Shown piece after piece: positions 1 through 7,379 of a stretch of DNA of 11,585 bases. The position numbers and the translations under genes are program-made. The stretch lies in NCBI GenBank assembly GCA_945874855.1, contig CAMCIP010000058.1, positions 1-11,585 on the forward strand, read 5' to 3'. The first letter of the stretch is position 1. Each line of letters starts with the position of its first letter. The notes beneath the pieces were generated by a model. That model was not told the DNA's origin and did not search any database. It saw nothing but the letters and a program-made list of their open reading frames with translations. The DNA comes from Brevundimonas vancanneytii (GTDB lineage: Bacteria > Pseudomonadota > Alphaproteobacteria > Caulobacterales > Caulobacteraceae).

Positions 1-825
1 GACCAGCGTCGACGCTACCTGCCCGGGTTGATCTCCGGAGAGCACGTCGGGTCGCTGGCCATGTCCGAGGCCGGCTCGGGCTCGGACGTCATGTCGATGC
101 GGACCCAGGCGGTGAAGCGGGGCGACCGCTATGTGCTGAACGGCACCAAATTCTGGATCACCAACGCCCCCCACGCCGAGACCCTGGTGGTCTATGCCCG
201 CACTGGCGAAGGCAACGGCGGGGTGACCGCCTTCCTGATCGAGAAGGGCATGAAGGGGTTCAGCGTCTCGAAGAAGCTGGACAAGATGGGCATGCGCGGC
301 TCCGACACGGCAGAACTCGTCTTCGAGGACTGCGAGGTTCCCGAGGAGAACGTCATGGGCGGCGAGGGTCGCGGCGCGGCCGTGCTGATGTCCGGCCTCG
401 ACTATGAGCGGGCGGTGCTGGCCGCCGGGCCCCTGGGGATCATGCAGGCGGCGCTGGATGTGGTGCTGCCCTACGTCCGGGAGCGCAAGCAGTTCGGCAA
501 GCCCATCGGCAGTTTCCAGCTGATGCAGGCCAAGGTCGCCGACATGTATGTGGCCCTGAACTCGGCGCGGACCTATGTCTATGCCGTCGCCAAGGCCTGC
601 GATGCGGGCAAGACGACCCGCTATGACGCCGCCGGGGCCATCCTTCTGGCGTCCGAGAACGCCGTGAAGGTCACGCTGGAGGCCGTCCAGGCCCTGGGCG
701 GGGCCGGCTATACCCGGGAGTGGCCGGTGGAGCGCCTCGTCCGCGACGCCAAGCTGTACGACATCGGCGCGGGAACGAACGAAATCCGGCGCTTCCTGAT
801 CGGCCGGGAATTGCTGGGAAGCTGA
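1..825 (+). CDS. ivd: Isovaleryl-CoA dehydrogenase, C-terminal part (5' end outside window)
   Basis: FAD-dependent acyl-CoA dehydrogenase that oxidises isovaleryl-CoA to 3-methylcrotonyl-CoA in leucine breakdown, passing electrons to ETF. The frame is open from base 1, so 274 residues of a protein usually near 390 are present. Seen: the FAD/substrate signature LAMSEAGSGSDV, then FWITNAP, the helix segment LMSGLDYERAVLAAGPLG, RKQFGKPIGSFQLMQAKVAD, and the C-terminal YDIGAGTNEIRR. What separates isovaleryl-CoA dehydrogenase from most relatives is the position of the catalytic base: the glutamate sits in the LDxER segment, as in human IVD (Glu254), and the usual glutamate near the C-terminus is replaced by glycine (YDIGAGT). 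Both traits are visible here. The gene ends in TGA at 823-825. A different branched-chain or short-chain acyl-CoA dehydrogenase is possible but less likely. Confidence 0.93.
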   Translation, partial: DQRRRYLPGLISGEHVGSLAMSEAGSGSDVMSMRTQAVKRGDRYVLNGTKFWITNAPHAETLVVYARTGEGNGGVTAFLIEKGMKGFSVSKKLDKMGMRGSDTAELVFEDCEVPEENVMGGEGRGAAVLMSGLDYERAVLAAGPLGIMQAALDVVLPYVRERKQFGKPIGSFQLMQAKVADMYVALNSARTYVYAVAKACDAGKTTRYDAAGAILLASENAVKVTLEAVQALGGAGYTREWPVERLVRDAKLYDIGAGTNEIRRFLIGRELLGS

Positions 826-888
826 TCGCCCTCGGCGCCGCGCATCGACCCCCGATGGAGGATCGTTAAGTGGCCGCAGAGAGTCGGC

Positions 889-1563
889 GTGCTTAACTCG
901 TCTCCAACGTCCGGATCCCCCAACGCCATGCCCGACTACGATTATGAGCACGATGCGCGGCGGTTTTCCCAGGTCCTTGAGGACCTGGGGGCCAGGGACG
1001 ATCCGAAGCTTTATCTGGGCGAGCTGGTCAATGCGTTCGGGGAGCGTGGCTTCGGCGCCCTGATGGTGTTTCTCGGGCTGATCAACGCCCTGCCCTTGCC
1101 GCCGGGCTCCACGACCGTTCTGGGCGCGCCGCTGGTGCTGCTCTCGCTGCAGCTGCTGTTCCGGTCCGATCAGGTCTGGATGCCGAAATGGGCGCTGAAG
1201 GGCTCGGTGGACCGGGGGGCCTATCGTGTCGGGATCGGCAAGGCCCTGCCCACCATCAGAAAGTTCGAGCGCCTGTCGCGGCCCCGCCTGCTGTTCATGA
1301 CGTCCGAAGTCTCGCAGATGCTGATCGGCCTCGCCTCGCTGCTGCTGTCGACCATCCTGGTCCTGCCGATCTGGGGCGGCAACATGGCCCCGGCCCTGAT
1401 CATGGCCGGCTTCGGCTTCGGCCTGATGCAGAGGGACGGCGCCTTCGTGATCGCCGGCTGGCTGGGCGTGGCCGCCTTTACTGTCTTCGTCTGGCTGGCG
1501 TGGGAGGTGATCTACGACGTGCTGACGTGGACCCTGAACGCCTGGGCCGCCGCGTTCGGGTGA
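889..1563 (+). CDS. ExoD-family membrane protein
   Basis: Integral membrane protein of the ExoD family, named for an effect on exopolysaccharide production in rhizobia; the biochemical activity of the family is not known. Seen: a soluble N-terminal stretch (residues 15-50), the typical conserved segment around 60-95 with NALPLPPGSTTVLGAPL followed by a hydrophobic run, a basic linker with RKFERLSRPRL near 125-135, then hydrophobic segments at about 140-162, 165-180 and 182-215. Its 224 residues fit the family. The start is uncertain. GTG at 889 has a purine-rich AGAG upstream; ATG at 928 (MPDYDYEHDARRF) lies closer to where the conserved part begins but has a poor ribosome-binding site. It lies 63 bases after ivd on the same strand and is probably separate from it functionally. 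Confidence 0.85.
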   Translation: MLNSSPTSGSPNAMPDYDYEHDARRFSQVLEDLGARDDPKLYLGELVNAFGERGFGALMVFLGLINALPLPPGSTTVLGAPLVLLSLQLLFRSDQVWMPKWALKGSVDRGAYRVGIGKALPTIRKFERLSRPRLLFMTSEVSQMLIGLASLLLSTILVLPIWGGNMAPALIMAGFGFGLMQRDGAFVIAGWLGVAAFTVFVWLAWEVIYDVLTWTLNAWAAAFG

Positions 1564-1599
1564 AGAGGCCCCTTGGACGAGGCGGCCGGGCTCCGGTGA

Positions 1600-1631
1600 C
1601 CTGAGGGCACAGGTTCCGGCCAGCCCTCAGG
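1600..1631 (+). terminator. Stem-loop after the exoD-like gene
   Basis: CCTGAGGGC (1600-1608) is perfectly repeated in inverted orientation as GCCCTCAGG (1623-1631) around a 14-base loop, 36 bases after the exoD stop. No T-run follows, so it is not a classical intrinsic terminator; it could protect the 3' end or assist Rho-dependent termination ahead of the convergent flagellin gene. Confidence 0.35.
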
Positions 1632-1656
1632 CCGGGCGCCACGCGGCGAGCAGCCG

Positions 1657-1691
1657 GGAAAAAGAAAAGCCGGAGGGTCGCCCCTCCGGCT
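1657..1691 (-). terminator. Intrinsic terminator of the flagellin gene
   Basis: A perfect 10-bp stem, AGCCGGAGGG (1668-1677) with CCCTCCGGCT (1682-1691), closes a 4-base loop. Read on the minus strand it lies 14 bases past the flagellin stop and is followed by a T-rich tract (complement of 1657-1667). This is a textbook Rho-independent terminator, as expected for a highly expressed mRNA. Confidence 0.92.
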
Positions 1692-1705
1692 CTCTCACGT
1701 GGGCG

Positions 1706-2536
1706 TCAGCCCCGGAACAGCGACAGCACCAGCTGCGGCGTCTGGTTGGCGATGGACAGGGCCTGAACCCCCAGTTGCTGCTTCGTCTGCAGCGCCTGGA
1801 GCTTGGCGCTCTCCTTGGCCAGATCGGCGTCGACCAGGTTCCCGACCCCCGACTCCAGCGAGTCCGTCAACTTGCCCACGAAAGTCAGGTGGGTGGTCAG
1901 AGCCTTCGACTTGGTGCCCAGACGCGCCAGGGCGCCGGACACATTGTCGATGGAGGCGTTGACGACCGTCAGCGAAGCCGTCGCCTTGGTCAGGGTTTCG
2001 ATCGACTGGGTCACCGCGAGCGTGACGTTGGTACCTCCAAGCGACAACACCTCCGCCGCAACGGTGATGGTGGCGTTGCCTTGCGCATTGGCCAGGGCCC
2101 TGAATGCCGGGGCGCCGGTCTTCAGCAGGTTGATCCCGTTGAAGTCGGCGTTGTTCGTCACAGTGGCGATCTGGTCGCGCAGGGCCTTGAAGTCCTCGTT
2201 CAGGGCATTGCGGGACGCCGTTTTCAGCGACGAGTCGGTCGCTGCCAGTGCCTTCTCCTTCAACTGGAGCAAGAGGTCGGAGACCGTCTCGCCCGCCGCG
2301 ATGGCCACATCGACCGCGGCGACGCCTCGGTCGATCGACTGTTTGACCACCCCCAGGGCGCCGATGTCGGCCCGCTGGCCCTGGGCAATCGCCCAGATGG
2401 CCCCGTTGTCCTTCACGCCGGCGATACGCTTGCCCGTGTTGATCCGGGTCTGCGTGGTCGCCAGCTCGGCGTTGGTGGCGTTCAGGTTCTGGAGCGCGAT
2501 CATCGCGCCCACGTTGGTGTTGACCGAAGTGCTCAT
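1706..2536 (-). CDS. Flagellin
   Basis: Filament subunit exported by the flagellar type III system. The 276 residues match the short flagellins of Caulobacteraceae, which keep the D0/D1 helical ends and have only a small central region. Seen: N-terminal D0/D1 helix (MSTSVNTNVGAMIALQNLN, then TGKRIAGVKDNGAIWAIAQG), a central Thr/Ser/Asn-rich part at about 140-205, and the C-terminal helix with THLTFVGKLTDSLESGVGNL and TKQQLGVQALSIANQ, ending LSLFRG. The start is set by GGAAGGA six bases before ATG. The gene has its own sigma-54-type promoter and leader hairpin upstream and a terminator downstream, so it is transcribed separately from flaF. Caulobacter encodes several flagellins (fljJ-fljO); which paralogue this is cannot be told from the sequence, so no symbol is given. 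The Ser/Thr-rich centre is a plausible target of the nearby glycosyltransferase-like protein. Confidence 0.95.
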   Translation of the reverse strand: MSTSVNTNVGAMIALQNLNATNAELATTQTRINTGKRIAGVKDNGAIWAIAQGQRADIGALGVVKQSIDRGVAAVDVAIAAGETVSDLLLQLKEKALAATDSSLKTASRNALNEDFKALRDQIATVTNNADFNGINLLKTGAPAFRALANAQGNATITVAAEVLSLGGTNVTLAVTQSIETLTKATASLTVVNASIDNVSGALARLGTKSKALTTHLTFVGKLTDSLESGVGNLVDADLAKESAKLQALQTKQQLGVQALSIANQTPQLVLSLFRG

Positions 2537-2567
2537 CGTCTGTCCTTCCGTTCTGGTCGGGGGTTGG

Positions 2568-2583
2568 GCGGCCTTCTGGCCGC
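2568..2583 (-). promoter_or_regulatory. Hairpin in the flagellin mRNA leader, candidate FlbT target
   Basis: GCGGCC (2568-2573) and GGCCGC (2578-2583) form a perfect 6-bp stem with a 4-base loop about 32 bases upstream of the flagellin start codon, inside the expected 5' leader. In Caulobacter crescentus, FlbT acts on the 5' untranslated region of the fljK flagellin mRNA and promotes its decay. A structured leader beside flbT fits that mechanism; FlbT binding here is inferred. Confidence 0.5.
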
Positions 2584-2611
2584 TGAACCGGTTCTGGCTC
2601 GCGCAGGCACG

Positions 2612-2628
2612 AGCAAGATCGGTGCCGA
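2612..2628 (-). promoter_or_regulatory. Sigma-54-type promoter of the flagellin gene
   Basis: On the minus strand the sequence reads CGGCACCGATCTTGC, matching the sigma-54 consensus TGGCACG-N4-TTGC with the invariant GG and GC in exact register (10 bases between them). Predicted transcription start is near 2601, giving a leader of about 65 bases. Late flagellar genes of Caulobacter use sigma-54 with the activator FlbD, so type and position both fit. Confidence 0.8.
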
Positions 2629-2659
2629 TCCAGACGTCTGATTTTACTGGACTTATAGC

Positions 2660-2675
2660 GCGGCGGACCTGCCGC
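2660..2675. promoter_or_regulatory. Dyad upstream of the flagellin promoter, candidate FlbD (ftr) site
   Basis: GCGGC (2660-2664) and GCCGC (2671-2675) form a perfect dyad with a 6-base centre, about 67 bases upstream of the predicted start site. Caulobacter ftr enhancers bound by FlbD are GC-rich dyads of the CGGC...GCCG type upstream of sigma-54 promoters. The resemblance is loose; in a GC-rich genome such a dyad can arise by chance. Confidence 0.3.
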
Positions 2676-2688
2676 CCGGCAATTCTTT

Positions 2689-2706
2689 ACCGCCCCCGGG
2701 GGCGGT
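2689..2706. repeat. 18-bp perfect palindrome after flaF
   Basis: ACCGCCCCC is followed directly by its inverted copy GGGGGCGGT, with no spacer, six bases beyond the flaF stop codon. It could be the stem terminating the flbT-flaF transcript, but no T-run follows on the minus strand. A protein-binding site between flaF and the flagellin promoter is the alternative. Confidence 0.45.
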
Positions 2707-2711
2707 CGTCG

Positions 2712-3074
2712 TCAGCCGGCCTCGGGGCTGGGCGCGAGCCCCTGCATGATCATCTTGTTGATGTCGATCAATGCCTCGAAATCCTCGTGTCCGCGCATCA
2801 CGGCCGAAGAGTGACGGCTGACGAAAAGGCTGATCGAGATGATCTGGGCCCGCAACGGATGGCTCAGGGCGTTGTCGGGATCGGCGCAGTCGGTGGCGAG
2901 CGTCGACCACAGCCGCCGGTTCCAGTCCAGGGCGTCGATGCGCGTGGCGATGTCCTCGACCGGCACGGTCGAGGCATGCATCAGCGCCCGGGTCACCTGC
3001 CCGAACAGCCGATACTCCATCTCGCGCGGTGATTCAGCCCGCGTCGCCGCGGTCTTGTACGCCTGAAGCGACAT
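2712..3074 (-). CDS. flaF: Flagellar biosynthesis regulator FlaF
   Basis: Small cytosolic protein required for flagellin synthesis in Caulobacter and other alphaproteobacteria; it works with FlbT in setting flagellin output. The 120 residues match the family. Seen: MSLQAYKTAA at the N-terminus, PREMEYRLFGQVTRAL, the family hallmark IDALDWNRRLWSTLATDC, and RAQIISISLFVSRHSS. The start codon lies inside the end of flbT, giving a 41-base overlap, so translation of the two is probably coupled. Next on the same strand is the flagellin gene, after an intergenic region that holds its promoter. Confidence 0.93.
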   Translation of the reverse strand: MSLQAYKTAATRAESPREMEYRLFGQVTRALMHASTVPVEDIATRIDALDWNRRLWSTLATDCADPDNALSHPLRAQIISISLFVSRHSSAVMRGHEDFEALIDINKMIMQGLAPSPEAG

Positions 3075-3456
3075 TCGACAGCTGTTCCTCGTAGTCCACC
3101 AGTTTGCGGGCCGACATCAGGGCCTTGTAGTATTCTCGCGCCATCACGTGACGGGAGGCGGAGACGCATTCGCCCAGAATTTCGGGATTGCGCGTGGCCC
3201 CCATGAACTCCGACAGGCGGCGGGCAAATTCGTCATAGACCTTGGTCGCGGATGACTCGTCCAGGTACATCATCATGACCGGGAAATAGATCCGGCGCGC
3301 CGGCGTGGTCACCTCGTCCGCCTGCATGATGTCCTTCTCGCGCAGGACGCTGGCCTTGTTCTGCAGGATCAGCACGCCGCGGCGATCGCCGTTCTGAACG
3401 ACCGCGCCGTTGAGCACGAACCTCTCTCCGGGCTTCAGCGACAGTTTCAGCGGCAT
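3034..3456 (-). CDS. flbT: Flagellum biosynthesis repressor FlbT
   Basis: Post-transcriptional regulator that, in Caulobacter crescentus, acts on the 5' leader of flagellin mRNA and destabilises it until the hook is complete. The 140-residue length is typical. Seen: N-terminal MPLKLSLKPGERFVLNGAVV with the NGDRRG turn, LILQNKASVLREKDIM, RRIYFPVMMMYLD, and the C-terminal helical part with REYYKALMSARKLVDYEEQL. GGGAGAG lies eight bases before ATG. It is the first gene of a flbT-flaF unit, divergent from the TPR-glycosyltransferase gene with 137 bases between start codons. Confidence 0.94.
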   Translation of the reverse strand: MPLKLSLKPGERFVLNGAVVQNGDRRGVLILQNKASVLREKDIMQADEVTTPARRIYFPVMMMYLDESSATKVYDEFARRLSEFMGATRNPEILGECVSASRHVMAREYYKALMSARKLVDYEEQLSNVASGVQDRGDAG

Positions 3457-3528
3457 GGTGCGGTCTCTCCCGGGCGCCGACCGTCCGACGCTAGGCCTCG
3501 GCGACTGCCACAGGATGAACGGAGCTGG

Positions 3529-3536
3529 TTAACCAT
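3529..3536. promoter_or_regulatory. TTAACCAT, candidate CtrA half-site
   Basis: The 8-mer TTAACCAT matches a half-site form recognised by the cell-cycle regulator CtrA in Caulobacter. It sits in the divergent region between flbT and the TPR-glycosyltransferase gene, and CtrA controls early flagellar genes in this order. A second TTAA at the canonical 7-base spacing is absent, so support is moderate. It could serve either gene. Confidence 0.4.
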
Positions 3537-3593
3537 GTCTTGTGTCGTGGCCCCCATGCTTGCCGGGAATTCTCTTGCCGACGACGAGTTGCC

Positions 3594-5387
3594 ATGACCG
3601 CCCAGGACCTTACCGGACTTCCGCTCGCTCACGGGCCTTTCGCCGTGGCCCAGGGCACAGCGGGCGATGCAGCATCGGCCGATGCCCTGGGCCGCCTGTC
3701 GCGCAAGCTTTCGGGGCCGGGCGCCCTGAAGAAGCAGCGGCGACTGATGACCCTGCTGAAGGCGGCGGTGGCGCGGATTCAGAAGGGTGATTTCGACGGC
3801 GGCGCGCGCAGGGCGCTGGAGGCCCTCGCGCTTGATGAGACCAGCGGCCTCGCCTGGCATGTTCTGGCCATCTGCCAGGAGAAGTCAGGCGCCTTCATTC
3901 CGGCGCTTCAGGCCTATGAGGCGGCGCTGAAGCTGATTCCCGAGGACCCCAACATCGCCCACGACCTGAGCCGGCTGGCGCAGCGACTGGGCTATCTGGA
4001 GATCGCCGAGAAGCTGATTCTGATCTTCCTCGCCGCCGAGCCCGGCCATGCCGACGGGGCCAACAACCTGGCCTGCGTGCTGCGCGACCAGAGCCGCTAC
4101 GGCGAGGCGGTGGCGGTGTTGAAGGCCCAGCTGCAACTGGACCCGGCCAGTCAGGTGCTGTGGAACACCCTGGGCACGGTCATGAGCGACCAGGGCGACA
4201 TGAAGACGGCCCTGACCTTCTTTGAAGAGGCGCTCCGGCTGGATCCGGATTTCGCCAAGGCCCGGTACAACCGCGCCAATGTCCGCCAGCCTCTGGGGAA
4301 CCTCGCCGGCGCCCTGGAAGATCTGGAGGCGGCGATGGCCGGCGCCGAGCCGGGCTATGAGGCCGCCATGATGCGCATGGCCCGCGCCCTGACCCTGATG
4401 GGCGTCGGCCGCATCCCGGAGGGTTTCGAGGCCTATGAGGTTCGCCTCGACGAGGCCCTGCCCGACTCGATGAGGGTCGTGGCCGAGGCCCCGCGCCGCC
4501 CGGCCGGTGCCTCTCTGGCGGGTGCCTGTCTCTTGATCATGGGCGAGCAGGGCATTGCCGACGAAATGGTGTTCGGCGGCTGTGTGGGTGATGCGATCGA
4601 GGCTGTCGGACCGACCGGGCAGGTGGTGCTGGCCGTCGAGCCGCGACTGGTCGGTCTGTTTCAGCGAAGCTTTCCGACGGCCGTCGTGGGAGGTCATCGC
4701 ACCGTGCGCATGAACGGACGGCTGCACCGTCATGCGCCGTTCGTGGAAGAACTGCCGGAAGGGTCCCGCCCCATCGACTTCTGGACACCGATGGCGACCC
4801 TGCTGGCCGAGTTTCGCCCGTCGGTCTCGGCCTTTCCGCAGCGCGGCGGGTATCTGACCGCCGATCCCGAGAGGGTCGCGCGGTGGACGGCCGAGCTTGA
4901 GGCGCTGGGTCCCGGACTGAAGGTCGGGCTGCACTGGAAGAGCCTGCTCATGACCGGCGCGCGCGCCCGCTACTTCTCCAGTTTCACCCGTTGGCGCCCG
5001 GTGCTGGAGACGCCGGGGTGCGTCATGGTCAATTTGCAGTGCGGCGACGTGGCGGCGGATCTGGCCGAGGCCGAGGCGGCCGGCGTGCGCATCTGGACCC
5101 CGCCCTTCGACCTCAAGGACGATCTGGAGGACCTCGCCGCCATGTCGTGCGCCCTGGACCTCGTGATCGGACCGGGAATAGCCGGCACCAACATCGCCGC
5201 GGCCGTCGGCGCGCGGACCTGGCTGCTGACCGCGCCGGACGACTGGCATCTGCTGGCCACCGACCGCTACCCCTTCTATCCCGAGACCCGCGTCTTCCGG
5301 CGCGACTTCGACGGCTGGGCCGCCTCGATTGCGGAGGTCCGCAAGGCCCTCGACCGCGCCGTGGCGGGCGAATGGAACGCCGACTGA
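3594..5387 (+). CDS. TPR protein with glycosyltransferase-like C-terminus, FlbA/FlmG type
   Basis: Predicted cytosolic 597-residue protein. Residues about 48-265 are consecutive tetratricopeptide repeats (for example AWHVLAICQEKSGAFIPALQAYEAAL, read in parts; NNLACVLRDQSRYGEAVAVL; WNTLGTVMSDQGDMKTALTF; FEEALRLDPDFAKARYNRAN). Residues about 320-590 resemble the GT-B-like C-terminal domain of TPR-linked glycosyltransferases: VGLHWKS, VNLQCGD, then ALDLVIGPGIAGTNIAAAVG and a closing YPFYPETRVFRRDFDGW. In Caulobacter the flaF, flbT and flbA genes are contiguous, and the TPR-glycosyltransferase FlmG binds flagellins through its TPRs and glycosylates them with pseudaminic acid. Position and architecture therefore suggest flagellin modification. 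I cannot decide between flbA and flmG, so no symbol is given. ATG 3594 is preferred: the in-frame TTG at 3540 would add an unlikely Cys/Arg-rich leader. The ribosome-binding site is weak (GACGAG). Confidence 0.82.
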   Translation: MTAQDLTGLPLAHGPFAVAQGTAGDAASADALGRLSRKLSGPGALKKQRRLMTLLKAAVARIQKGDFDGGARRALEALALDETSGLAWHVLAICQEKSGAFIPALQAYEAALKLIPEDPNIAHDLSRLAQRLGYLEIAEKLILIFLAAEPGHADGANNLACVLRDQSRYGEAVAVLKAQLQLDPASQVLWNTLGTVMSDQGDMKTALTFFEEALRLDPDFAKARYNRANVRQPLGNLAGALEDLEAAMAGAEPGYEAAMMRMARALTLMGVGRIPEGFEAYEVRLDEALPDSMRVVAEAPRRPAGASLAGACLLIMGEQGIADEMVFGGCVGDAIEAVGPTGQVVLAVEPRLVGLFQRSFPTAVVGGHRTVRMNGRLHRHAPFVEELPEGSRPIDFWTPMATLLAEFRPSVSAFPQRGGYLTADPERVARWTAELEALGPGLKVGLHWKSLLMTGARARYFSSFTRWRPVLETPGCVMVNLQCGDVAADLAEAEAAGVRIWTPPFDLKDDLEDLAAMSCALDLVIGPGIAGTNIAAAVGARTWLLTAPDDWHLLATDRYPFYPETRVFRRDFDGWAASIAEVRKALDRAVAGEWNAD

Positions 5388-5422
5388 GCGAGGTCGTTGA
5401 TCCTCGGACAGGAGGCGACCGA

Positions 5423-5575
5423 ATGACCGACCCGAAATCGACCGACGAGCCCAGGACGGACCAGTTGCAACCACACCTCGACGAGGCAGAGGACCGTCAG
5501 GAGGCGCTGATCGACGAAGGCCTGGAGGAGTCCTTTCCTGCCAGCGATCCGGCGAGCCCCAAGCGGATCACCTGA
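5423..5575 (+). CDS. Small acidic protein with SFPASDP motif, function unknown
   Basis: A 50-residue, highly charged protein with no hydrophobic segment, so probably cytosolic. Seen: an acidic, Gln-rich N-terminal half, then LIDEGLEESFPASDPASPKR near the end. Short proteins ending in a DEALEESFPASDPPS-like motif are widespread in proteobacteria and have no assigned function; this one fits that group. The start is firm: a perfect AGGAGG (5410-5415) lies seven bases before ATG. It follows the TPR-glycosyltransferase gene by 35 bases and could be transcribed with it, though the MoxR gene downstream has its own good ribosome-binding site. The strong initiation signal argues that it is really translated. 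Confidence 0.8.
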   Translation: MTDPKSTDEPRTDQLQPHLDEAEDRQEALIDEGLEESFPASDPASPKRIT

Positions 5576-5638
5576 ACGCTGTTCACTCCGCGCGGCCTGG
5601 TTTAGTGCTCGCCTGTCACCGACAGGAGAGATCGCCGG

Positions 5639-6511
<873 letters not shown>

Positions 6512-6578
6512 CGGTTACCGCGATTTCACTGGATCGGCCGGCCGATAGGCGCAGGATGCGATCAAAGGAACCGACCTC

Positions 6579-7325
6579 ATGCGGACCCCACTGACGCTGG
6601 CCCCCTTGCTGTTTCTGGCCCTCGCCGCTTGCGATGGTGAGCGCTCGGTCAGCATTTCGACCACGTCGGACGACAAGCCGAAGGGCGTGCTGCGGGTCGT
6701 CGACGCCCTGCAATGCCCCGAGGTGCAGGGTCAGCTGACCCGCAAGGGCACGGCGGCGGAGGGCGGGACCGTCTGCCGGTACGTCGGGCCGCGCGGAGCC
6801 GAGGTCGAACTCCGTCTGGTCAAGCTGGACGGCCGCGACGTCGGGACGGCGCTCGGCGTATTCGAGACCGATCTGCGAAAGACCCTGCCCCGCACGGCAG
6901 CCGCCGATGCGGCGACCGCGGTCGCCGACGCGTCCGGCGATCAGGCCAGCGTCTCGGCGCCCGGCATCCGGATCGAGGCCGAGGGCGACCGCGCCGATGT
7001 GCGCATCGGCAGCTTCCGCATCCAGGCCAATGACGGCGACGCCGCGGTCAAGGCCGGTGAGCCCGGCGCCGAGTCGGTCAGCGTCCAGGCCGGCACCGAC
7101 GGCGCCGAGGTGCGTGTGCGGGTCCAGGGCGAGGCCACACGGGCGACCTGGCTCCTGACCGACACGCGCGACGAGGCCGTGACCGGCTGGCGTCTTGTGG
7201 GATATGAGGCCCGGGGCCCGGTTGGCGGGCCGCTGGTCGTGGCGCTCGTCCACTCCAAGGACGAGAACCGTGACGAGGCCTTCGACGACGCTGTCGACCT
7301 CGTCTCGCTGAACGTCGGGGATTGA
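6579..7325 (+). CDS. Predicted lipoprotein, function unknown
   Basis: Residues 1-17 form a lipoprotein signal peptide (hydrophobic TLAPLLFLALAA) ending in the lipobox LAAC with Cys18 as the acylated residue. Asp at +2 is the inner-membrane retention signal in Escherichia coli; whether that rule holds in Caulobacterales is uncertain. The mature part of about 230 residues starts with a region holding two cysteines (near residues 47 and 64, possibly a disulfide), then an Ala-rich linker, then at about 125-190 a stretch of alternating hydrophobic and charged residues (IRIEAEGDRADVRIGSFRI and similar) that suggests beta-strand repeats. I do not recognise a family. It is 67 bases after the MoxR gene, with AAAGGAA ten bases before ATG. 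Confidence 0.75.
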   Translation: MRTPLTLAPLLFLALAACDGERSVSISTTSDDKPKGVLRVVDALQCPEVQGQLTRKGTAAEGGTVCRYVGPRGAEVELRLVKLDGRDVGTALGVFETDLRKTLPRTAAADAATAVADASGDQASVSAPGIRIEAEGDRADVRIGSFRIQANDGDAAVKAGEPGAESVSVQAGTDGAEVRVRVQGEATRATWLLTDTRDEAVTGWRLVGYEARGPVGGPLVVALVHSKDENRDEAFDDAVDLVSLNVGD

Positions 7326-7346
7326 TCCCACCGCCCGGATGGGTCA

Positions 7347-7370
7347 CCTGACCGCCCGACCGCAGTCAGG
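7347..7370. promoter_or_regulatory. Inverted repeat before the HD/NrtR-like operon, candidate operator
   Basis: CCTGAC (7347-7352) and GTCAGG (7365-7370) form a perfect 6-bp dyad with a 12-base centre, ending nine bases before the GTG start of the HD gene and overlapping its ribosome-binding region. NrtR-like regulators bind palindromes in the promoters of genes they control and are often autoregulated, so this is a candidate operator. It is also compatible with a terminator for the lipoprotein gene or with chance. Confidence 0.25.
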
Positions 7371-7379
7371 ATCCCCGCC

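Noticed and set aside
1803..3032. Plus-strand ORF of 409 codons across flagellin and flaF
   Set aside because: It is an antisense shadow of two well-supported genes in GC-rich DNA, with no family motif and no ribosome-binding site.
3885..5474. Minus-strand ORF of 529 codons opposite the TPR-glycosyltransferase gene
   Set aside because: The product is rich in Arg, Gln, His and Gly as expected for the antisense frame of a GC-rich gene; the plus-strand protein has clear TPR repeats.
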